DNA from: Thermoproteota archaeon
GTDB lineage: Archaea > Thermoproteota > Korarchaeia > Korarchaeales > Korarchaeaceae
NCBI GenBank assembly: GCA_027491555.1
Contig: JAOZGN010000026.1
Coordinates: 1 to 30,944 of the forward strand
Direction of reading: 5' to 3'
DNA: 30,944 bases
In this document: in pieces, positions 22,137 to 28,538 of the stretch
How the letters are laid out: the number at the start of each line of letters is the position of its first letter
How positions within the stretch are numbered: the first letter of the stretch is position 1
The notes under the pieces: model-generated
What the model saw: the letters and a program-made list of their open reading frames with translations, nothing else
Told to the model about the DNA's origin: nothing
Databases searched by the model: none
Made by a program: the position numbers and the translations under genes

Positions 22137-23174
22137 TCAGGACCCCAGCAGCTCCGAGATGCGCTTGAGGAGCGTCTCCAAGTGCTGGGCCCTCACGGCG
22201 GCCTCCACAAACCCCCCAGATCCAAAGTAGCTCCCCTCCAAGTCCAGCATCGAGAGGTGAACCAGGGAGGGCAAGTCCCTGAGCTCGGTGCGGGATCTCA
22301 GGGAGATGACGGCCATGACATCGTCCGCATACACGGCTCCAGCCACGTCTCTGACCGATGAGAGGCGCTCTGCCGCGACGTGTCGTACCCTTGGATCCTC
22401 CACCGGAACTACCAGCAGGCTTGGAGAGCTGATCAGCGGTTTCACGTCCCCTAAGGAGTCCAGAAGTTTCTTTCCCTGATCTGCCAAATCCAGCAGGGCC
22501 CTAGACAGGGGGTATCTACCCTCTAACAGGCAGGTAGGATCCTCAAAGCACTCTTCCAAGGCCGCGACGCCAAGCACCACCCCCGACTCAGGATCTCCAG
22601 CCACTGCTCTCAGCAAGGTTTCGTACACGCGCGAGATTAGTCTCTCACTCTCCACCGCCGCCTCAGTCTGGGGGTGGGCCTCACACCTCGTGCCAGGTTC
22701 GAGACACCCAATTCTACCCACCCAGAGGTCGTGCGGCACATCAGGGCAGAGGTACCGCGCCACGGTCAGCGCTATGTGCGAGGCGGGTAGCGGGGGCAGG
22801 CCCGCCCCCAGCGGGTTCAGCCTGAGGACTCTGGCGGGGATTCTAGGTCTGTCTATATCATAGTGGTCTATCACGAGAACTTGACCCCACAGCTGCTCGG
22901 CAACCTCAATCGGGCCTGGCCCAGTGGGAATCAGGTCCACGAGAACAAGAGCGGAATCCTCGGCAAAGGCCTCCTCGACGACCGAGAGTAGTTCCTCCGG
23001 AAGTGCTGGCCTCAACGAGACTCCGATCCCCTGCTCCGAGATGGCCCTTCGAACTAGGGCTGTGGCTGCCATCGAGTCGGGCCAGGGGCCGTACACCAGG
23101 AAGGCGCTGTCGACCTCGTCCAGCACCTCGGCGAACATCCTCGCCCAAGAGGCGATGGGGTTCCTACTCGCCAA
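22137..23174 (-). CDS. DHH-superfamily phosphoesterase-like protein, partly degenerate
   Basis: A 345-residue protein with the layout of DHH phosphoesterases (RecJ, GAN, Cdc45). Motif I is reduced to PDSMAATALV (D33), motif II gives LVLVDLIPTG (D80), and motif III is IDHYD, where the second histidine of DHH is tyrosine (D103-H104-Y105). The C-terminal YFGSGGFVEAAVRAQ resembles the DHHA1 GGH/AAG region. Five cysteines in 140-240 (near C142, C156, C163, C208, C213) may be structural. Activity may be reduced or absent, which is reminiscent of Cdc45-like proteins, although this is inference. The start is TTG 23174, overlapping the surface-protein stop by eleven bases, so the two genes are coupled. 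Confidence 0.75.
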   Translation of the reverse strand: MASRNPIASWARMFAEVLDEVDSAFLVYGPWPDSMAATALVRRAISEQGIGVSLRPALPEELLSVVEEAFAEDSALVLVDLIPTGPGPIEVAEQLWGQVLVIDHYDIDRPRIPARVLRLNPLGAGLPPLPASHIALTVARYLCPDVPHDLWVGRIGCLEPGTRCEAHPQTEAAVESERLISRVYETLLRAVAGDPESGVVLGVAALEECFEDPTCLLEGRYPLSRALLDLADQGKKLLDSLGDVKPLISSPSLLVVPVEDPRVRHVAAERLSSVRDVAGAVYADDVMAVISLRSRTELRDLPSLVHLSMLDLEGSYFGSGGFVEAAVRAQHLETLLKRISELLGS

Positions 23175-25656
23175 CCCTCTCCCACCTCACGGCGGCCCAG
23201 AGCAGGAGGGCCGAAGACGCCAAGAGCGTGATCGTCAGTGGGACGATCGGATCTAACTCTTGGCGGGGAGCCGCCTCCAACCGACTTAACTCATCCTCGA
23301 CCTCCAAGAGCGTGTTAGCCGCGGACTGGTAGTCTCCCATCGCAATCTGCCTCTCTGCACGATCCAGCGCCTCCTCTAACTCGTCCAAGCCGGCGGGGGA
23401 GGTCGCCCATGGAAGGAGAGATCGCTCGCGGAGGGTCCTGACCCTCCTCCTGAGCTCTGTGAGTTGGCCTACTAGCTCCTCCCGGGTCACGCCAGTCCTC
23501 TCAACGATCCTTATCCTTAGGGGATCTCCTGCAATTATCGTGTTGTTCACGGTCACCACCACTGGTAGCAGGTATGACCCCGGCTCGACGTCGGCCCTCA
23601 ACGCAACCCAGACTGTTCCGGGAACGGGGAACTCGAGCGTTAGATTGTCTGAAATGGTCCCGTTTGATGCGACTATTTTGAATCCAGCCGGAAACCTTGC
23701 GCTAGCCACACCCGCGGGGCCGCTCACCCGGAGGGATACGTTCACCACTTCGCCTAGGGAGATCCTCAATGGACCTGTGGTGGTGTACGAGTGAGGAACC
23801 GCTCCCACCGTGACGTTCACCGTTTTCGCCTCCCTAACCCGCCCCCAAGGAAATGTGCCTTCTACGACTATGTGGAGGGGGAACCTGCCCGGCCTATCGG
23901 CTGTCATCTGAAGACTGATCGTGAGGGCCTCGTTAGGCGACACCCGCCCCACGTGATACGACAGCCGGCCCAAGACCGAGACATCTTCCGGAACTGTAAT
24001 GTTCAGATCCACGTCTTGGGCCGGGGCGTTGAATTTGGCCGTGAGGGTCATGTTAAAGGGTACCAGCGGCAGAACCTCCTCCGGAAAGCCCGTTCTCAAG
24101 CTCAGGGGGAACTCCACCACGTGAACTGTAATGGGGCTCACGGTCGGTTCGAGATCCAAGTCGAACGCCTTATCGTGCACCTTGGAACTCACCGTGACTC
24201 TATACGAACCAGGAGAGAGGTTCAATCCGACCGGCGTTATCTCGGCAGAGCCCGGACGAAGTTCCGAAGGAGTGGGAAATGTGAGATTGCTGCTGTCTAT
24301 CTTGAGTAGAACGGATTCCATCGTCACGTTCCTAGCGCCTTTGTTAAGGAGTTCGAGGACGAGCCTGACCTGACCTCCCGCGTGGGCGTACACATCCGAC
24401 CCGTTGAGGCAGATCAGCTGCACGGACGGCAAGATGCCTATCTTCTTCTCAGTGGAGAGGATTATGGTGTCGTTCAGCGTGATGTACGCGCCCAGGGACC
24501 CTGACGTGCCGGAGGCGAGGTGTGGTAGAGCCATAGCGACGGGCAGTTCTCCTGGCCCAACTTCGGGGAGTACTAGGGATGCCGATAGGGGTGGGTCTGT
24601 GAGATACACGGTGACGTTGAGAGTGCCATGGCCTGGTAACTGGAGAGTGGCTTTGATTTCTGAGCCAGCAACAGCCGGAGATTCCGGCAACCCGAAGCTT
24701 GCGGTCTCCTTACCCGGCAGGATCAGCCTCACTCTGTAGACCTCCTTTCCATCGATCACGACGTTGTAGGTCTTCACGCTAGCGTTGGCAGGGATCGAAA
24801 TTAGGGCAGCCCACCTTCTTCGAAGTTCAGGCGATAGTACCCTGATCACCTCCTCAGATGGAAGCTTGACTGCGAAGAACTCGAAACCGGGGCTGAGGGA
24901 TATCTCGCTTATCACAGGAAGCGCTCGATTTAGGAGGTAGGCGCTGAAAGCCCCCGAGGCGTCTACGCTAACGAGAGCGTAGAACCCATCGGCAGAAGTG
25001 TACCAAGTTTCGTCTCCCACCCTAGAGATTGGAAGAACCGTGTAGCGTCCGAGGGCGTCTCCCTTTAGTCTGTACAAGTCGCCCCCGATCTCGTCTAGGA
25101 ATAGCCAGGAACCTGTGATATTATCGGCGATTCCCAGGAGGGTCTTTTCTTCGCCTCCCGGAGTGAGAACCAGCGTCCGGTTGGCCTCTATGAATGTGAA
25201 ATCCTCCACTCTCGACGCGAACTTTGCCACCACGGCATCGTCGGTCAACATGCCCGGCGGGACCACGAGTAGGTCTCCCAGGCGGAGGGACCCTTGGAGC
25301 TCGTACCTCTCGCCGTACATCACTTTGGGTGGTTCAAGATCGACCAAGACTGCCCACAGGCCCTCGGAGATTTCTACAGGCCTCCACTTCTCACCAAGCT
25401 CTGCCCGCTCGGCCAACTCGATGTGGAACATCTCTGAGATCTCAATTCTTGCGCCCGGAATGTCTGTTTCAGCCGACCTGGCCGGCTCGGAGAGTGGAAT
25501 CATGATCAGAGAGCCCGGAAATGCCTCCAAGTTAGTTGGTTCAACCTGACTCTGGGCATGCGTTGGTGGAAGGGAGAGCAGGGTCGCCAGAACAATCAGC
25601 AGCGCTGTGAAGGCAGGTCTTTTCGGGGATCCCACGGCGGCAGACAGGCGCCTCAT
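23164..25656 (-). CDS. Large secreted, membrane-anchored surface glycoprotein
   Basis: An 830-residue envelope protein. A signal peptide (hydrophobic 17-34, cleavage near THA-Q) is followed by a long beta-rich region with CARDB/S-layer-like Ig domains (about 350-690), a helical hairpin (about 705-785), and a single C-terminal membrane segment (about 799-822) with a short positively charged end. At least fifteen N-x-S/T sequons suggest heavy N-glycosylation. No enzyme motif is seen. ATG 25656 is listed, but the TATA-like box at 25658-25669 would start transcription near 25638, so GTG 25635, which keeps the signal peptide, may be the true leaderless start. A role in the cell surface or adhesion is inference. 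Confidence 0.82.
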   Translation of the reverse strand: MRRLSAAVGSPKRPAFTALLIVLATLLSLPPTHAQSQVEPTNLEAFPGSLIMIPLSEPARSAETDIPGARIEISEMFHIELAERAELGEKWRPVEISEGLWAVLVDLEPPKVMYGERYELQGSLRLGDLLVVPPGMLTDDAVVAKFASRVEDFTFIEANRTLVLTPGGEEKTLLGIADNITGSWLFLDEIGGDLYRLKGDALGRYTVLPISRVGDETWYTSADGFYALVSVDASGAFSAYLLNRALPVISEISLSPGFEFFAVKLPSEEVIRVLSPELRRRWAALISIPANASVKTYNVVIDGKEVYRVRLILPGKETASFGLPESPAVAGSEIKATLQLPGHGTLNVTVYLTDPPLSASLVLPEVGPGELPVAMALPHLASGTSGSLGAYITLNDTIILSTEKKIGILPSVQLICLNGSDVYAHAGGQVRLVLELLNKGARNVTMESVLLKIDSSNLTFPTPSELRPGSAEITPVGLNLSPGSYRVTVSSKVHDKAFDLDLEPTVSPITVHVVEFPLSLRTGFPEEVLPLVPFNMTLTAKFNAPAQDVDLNITVPEDVSVLGRLSYHVGRVSPNEALTISLQMTADRPGRFPLHIVVEGTFPWGRVREAKTVNVTVGAVPHSYTTTGPLRISLGEVVNVSLRVSGPAGVASARFPAGFKIVASNGTISDNLTLEFPVPGTVWVALRADVEPGSYLLPVVVTVNNTIIAGDPLRIRIVERTGVTREELVGQLTELRRRVRTLRERSLLPWATSPAGLDELEEALDRAERQIAMGDYQSAANTLLEVEDELSRLEAAPRQELDPIVPLTITLLASSALLLWAAVRWERVGE

Positions 25657-25657
25657 A

Positions 25658-25669
25658 GAAATTTAAAGC
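25658..25669. promoter_or_regulatory. Shared TATA-like box between surface protein and AMP phosphorylase genes
   Basis: GAAATTTAAAGC has a palindromic AATT/TTTAAA core. To the right it sits about 31 bases before ATG 25695; to the left it predicts a start near 25638. One box may serve both genes. Confidence 0.45.
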
Positions 25670-25694
25670 GAAGAAGTAGACACGATAGGCTTCC

Positions 25695-27254
25695 ATGATC
25701 TCGCTGAAGGTGAGAAGGCTCCCGGTGGAGATTGGGGAGCTCAGGGTTGTTCTGAATAGGGCTGACGCCGAGAGGGTGGGTATCTCCCCTCACGACAGGG
25801 TTAGGATCGTGAGGTCAGACGGGAGTCAGGTCGTCGCGCTGGCCAGCGTGTCTTCATCGGAGAACGTCTCGCCACCAGGTCAGGTTGGCGTGTTCGCTGA
25901 CGTGCTGAAGAAACTCCCTCTCGAAGAGGGAGAGAGAGTGTCTGTTGAGGTGGTTCCTACCCCTCAGTCGGCTGGACTCGTTAGGAAGAAAGTCCTGGAG
26001 GGAAAGCTTACGCCTCAAGAGGTTTCCCTCCTCATCAAAGACGTCTACGAGGGAGTTCTGAGCGACGTTGAGCTGGCCGCATTCGTGACCGCCCTGCAGC
26101 TGCACGGGGCAGACATGGACGAAGTGGAGGCTCTGACGCGCTCTATGGCCGAGGTCGGTACCATGCTGGACTTCGGGGACACCCTGACTGTAGACAAGCA
26201 CAGCGTGGGCGGGGTCCCAGGGAACAGCAAGGATGCCCTGCTGATAGTCCCAATCGTCGCCGCGGCAGGTCTGGTTATACCGAAGACCAGCACCAGGGCC
26301 ATCATGAGCCCCGCCGGCACCGTCGATACCATGGAGGTCTTAGCTCCGGTGGACCTCAAGCCTGAGGAGATCGTGGAGCTCTCCAAGAAGGTCGGGGGAG
26401 TAATCGCGTGGGCGGCCAGCGCCAACCTATCGCCCGTAGACGGGATACTCATCGAGAAGGTGGAGTATCCCCTCTCCTTGGATCCAGAGAGCCTCATCTA
26501 CGCCTCCATAATGTCGAAGAAGCTTGCGGCCGGCGTCAAGAGGATGGTTCTGGACATTCCGGTTGGCCCCGAGGCTAAGGTAGAGTCTCTCAAGGACGCG
26601 AGGAGAATGGGGAGGAACTTCGTCGAGCTGGGGGAGAGGCTGAACATATTGACGCAGGTGGCGATATCCTACGGCGGTCAGCCCATCGGGAGGTACGTGG
26701 GGCCTGCCCTAGAGGCCAAGGAGGCTCTGGAGATCCTGATGAGTAAGGGGAAGGGATCTAGGAGCATCATTGAGAAGTCCCTCACGCTCGCCGGCATACT
26801 CTTGGAGATGGGAGGGGCCGCTCCTGTGGGCTACGGGGAGAGAATGGCGAGAGAGATCTTGGAGAGCGGTAGGGCCTACGAGAAGATGAGGGAGATCATT
26901 GAGGCTCAGGGCGGAGATCCCAACGTGAAACCCGAAGACCTTCCGATAGGTGAGCACAAGGCGGTCCTGACGGCTAAGATGAGCGGGTACGTCGTGGCGG
27001 TGTCCAACAGGGCTATCGTGAAGATCGCCCGGGCGGCCGGCGCTCCTCGAGACAAGGGCGCGGGCGTCAGGATCTACGCCAAGAGGGGCGACAGGGTCGA
27101 GGCCGGAGAGACCGTCATAGAGATCTTCGCAGAGAGCGAAAACAAGCTGCAGGCCGCAGTTGAGGTCGCCAAGAGCATGGAACCCATCAGAGTAGAGGGG
27201 ATGGTCTTAGAGGTGTTCAGAGACAGGACAATAGGAAAAGAGATCGTGGAGTGA
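25695..27254 (+). CDS. deoA: AMP phosphorylase
   Basis: Converts AMP (and other nucleoside 5'-monophosphates) with phosphate to base and ribose 1,5-bisphosphate, the entry to the archaeal AMP/RuBisCO route. The 519-residue length matches archaeal AMP phosphorylase rather than the shorter bacterial thymidine phosphorylase. It has an extra N-terminal domain (about 1-85), the signature DKHSVGGVPGNS for phosphate binding, the KTSTRAIMSPAGTVDTMEVL segment (split over the active-site loop), and a C-terminal alpha/beta domain with DRTIGKEIVE. The start is ATG 25695. The ribose-1,5-bisphosphate isomerase and RuBisCO are not in the window. Confidence 0.95.
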   Translation: MISLKVRRLPVEIGELRVVLNRADAERVGISPHDRVRIVRSDGSQVVALASVSSSENVSPPGQVGVFADVLKKLPLEEGERVSVEVVPTPQSAGLVRKKVLEGKLTPQEVSLLIKDVYEGVLSDVELAAFVTALQLHGADMDEVEALTRSMAEVGTMLDFGDTLTVDKHSVGGVPGNSKDALLIVPIVAAAGLVIPKTSTRAIMSPAGTVDTMEVLAPVDLKPEEIVELSKKVGGVIAWAASANLSPVDGILIEKVEYPLSLDPESLIYASIMSKKLAAGVKRMVLDIPVGPEAKVESLKDARRMGRNFVELGERLNILTQVAISYGGQPIGRYVGPALEAKEALEILMSKGKGSRSIIEKSLTLAGILLEMGGAAPVGYGERMAREILESGRAYEKMREIIEAQGGDPNVKPEDLPIGEHKAVLTAKMSGYVVAVSNRAIVKIARAAGAPRDKGAGVRIYAKRGDRVEAGETVIEIFAESENKLQAAVEVAKSMEPIRVEGMVLEVFRDRTIGKEIVE

Positions 27255-27281
27255 GCCAAGAGCCCGCTACTCACCCCTAGC

Positions 27282-28538
27282 TCAGGGCAGGACCCTCTCG
27301 GGATCCCTCGGGAACAGCGAGGCTTCCCTGATGTTCTTGAGATCCAGCATCTGCTTCACGAGCCGCTCTATCCCTATCGCGAATCCGCCGTGCGGCGGGG
27401 CTCCGTAGCGGAAGAACTTGGTGAACCACTCCATCGACTCCTCCTTCAAACCTTTCTCCCTGATCTGCTCAAGGAGGACCTCGTACCTGTGCTCTCTCTG
27501 ACCCCCGGAGCTGAGTTCGAGGCCCTTGTAGAGGAGGTCGACGCTTCTCGCCCACGGAGGCTCCGCCTTCATGACGTAAAACGGCTTGGCCTCGAACGGG
27601 AACCTGTTCACGAAGAAGAAGTCGCTGCCGTACTTCTCCCTCACGTACCGCCACAGCAGACCCTCTGATTCGGTGTCGTAGTCGCTCCCGTAGGGGATCT
27701 CCTTCCCGAACTCAGCCAGGATGTCGTAGATCTGTGGGAACCTGAGTTCGGGGAAGGGGGTCTTCGGGACCTCCAGTTCCACCCCCAGCAGCTCGAGGTC
27801 CCTCGACCTCTCCTCCAAGACTCTCTTTATCCCTGAGACGACCACCTGCTCCTCGACCCTCATCACATCCGTCTCGTCTGAGATGAAGGCCATCTCCACG
27901 GCTAGAGACCTGAACTCCGTTATGTGACGCGTTGTGTGGCTCGGTTCGGCCCTCCAGTTTGGTCCAAGGTCGTATATCCTCTCAAACCCTCCCAGTATGG
28001 TCAGCTGCCTGTGGAGCTGTGGATCCTGCCTCAGAAAGGCCTCCTTCCCGAAGTAGTCGACCCTGAACACCTCGGCGCCACTCTCGCTCGCGCCCCCTAT
28101 GATGGCGGGAGTGAAGACCATCAGGAAGCCGTGTTCGTCGAGCCAGTCAATCATCCCCCTAATGAGGGATGCTGTGATCTTGAATATCGCCTGAACCTCC
28201 GGTCTTCGGAGGTCTAGTGGTCTGTTGTCGAGCCTCGTCGGAAGCAAGGCTGGGACCTTCCAGTTCGGGTCCAGCGGAAGCTTGGGCTCAGCCCTGCTCA
28301 CTACCTCTACCCTCTCAGGGATTATCTCCAGGTCCACGGCCCTCGCCTTCTTCTCCGGCGCCGGCTCCCCATACGCAACCAGGACGGTCTCCTGAGTCAG
28401 GTTGTCGGTCACGTCAAAAAGCTCGTCTGGGGCGACTCCCCTCTTCAGGGTCAGCTGGATCTTCTTGTCCCACGTCCGGAGCACTATGAACCTGAGGTGT
28501 CTGCCGACGTCCCTTACCTCGCTAACCCATCCGCCCAC
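27282..28538 (-). CDS. aspS: Aspartyl-tRNA synthetase (class IIb)
   Basis: Charges tRNA(Asp), and possibly tRNA(Asn), with aspartate. An N-terminal anticodon-binding OB fold (GGWVSEVRDVG...) is followed by the class II core: motif 1 region TPAIIGGASESGAEVF, motif 2 WRAEPSHTTRHITEF, and motif 3 GGFAIGIERLVKQML, ending in the family's FPRDPERVLP. The aspartate-binding QSPQ stretch reads RQDPQ here, and the N-terminus is about 15 residues shorter than in typical archaeal AspRS. GTG 28538 is preferred because GGAGGT lies five bases upstream; TTG 28544 has no proper spacing. The ileS stop overlaps by 17 bases, so the two are cotranscribed. Asp versus Asn discrimination is not resolved. Confidence 0.9.
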   Translation of the reverse strand: MGGWVSEVRDVGRHLRFIVLRTWDKKIQLTLKRGVAPDELFDVTDNLTQETVLVAYGEPAPEKKARAVDLEIIPERVEVVSRAEPKLPLDPNWKVPALLPTRLDNRPLDLRRPEVQAIFKITASLIRGMIDWLDEHGFLMVFTPAIIGGASESGAEVFRVDYFGKEAFLRQDPQLHRQLTILGGFERIYDLGPNWRAEPSHTTRHITEFRSLAVEMAFISDETDVMRVEEQVVVSGIKRVLEERSRDLELLGVELEVPKTPFPELRFPQIYDILAEFGKEIPYGSDYDTESEGLLWRYVREKYGSDFFFVNRFPFEAKPFYVMKAEPPWARSVDLLYKGLELSSGGQREHRYEVLLEQIREKGLKEESMEWFTKFFRYGAPPHGGFAIGIERLVKQMLDLKNIREASLFPRDPERVLP

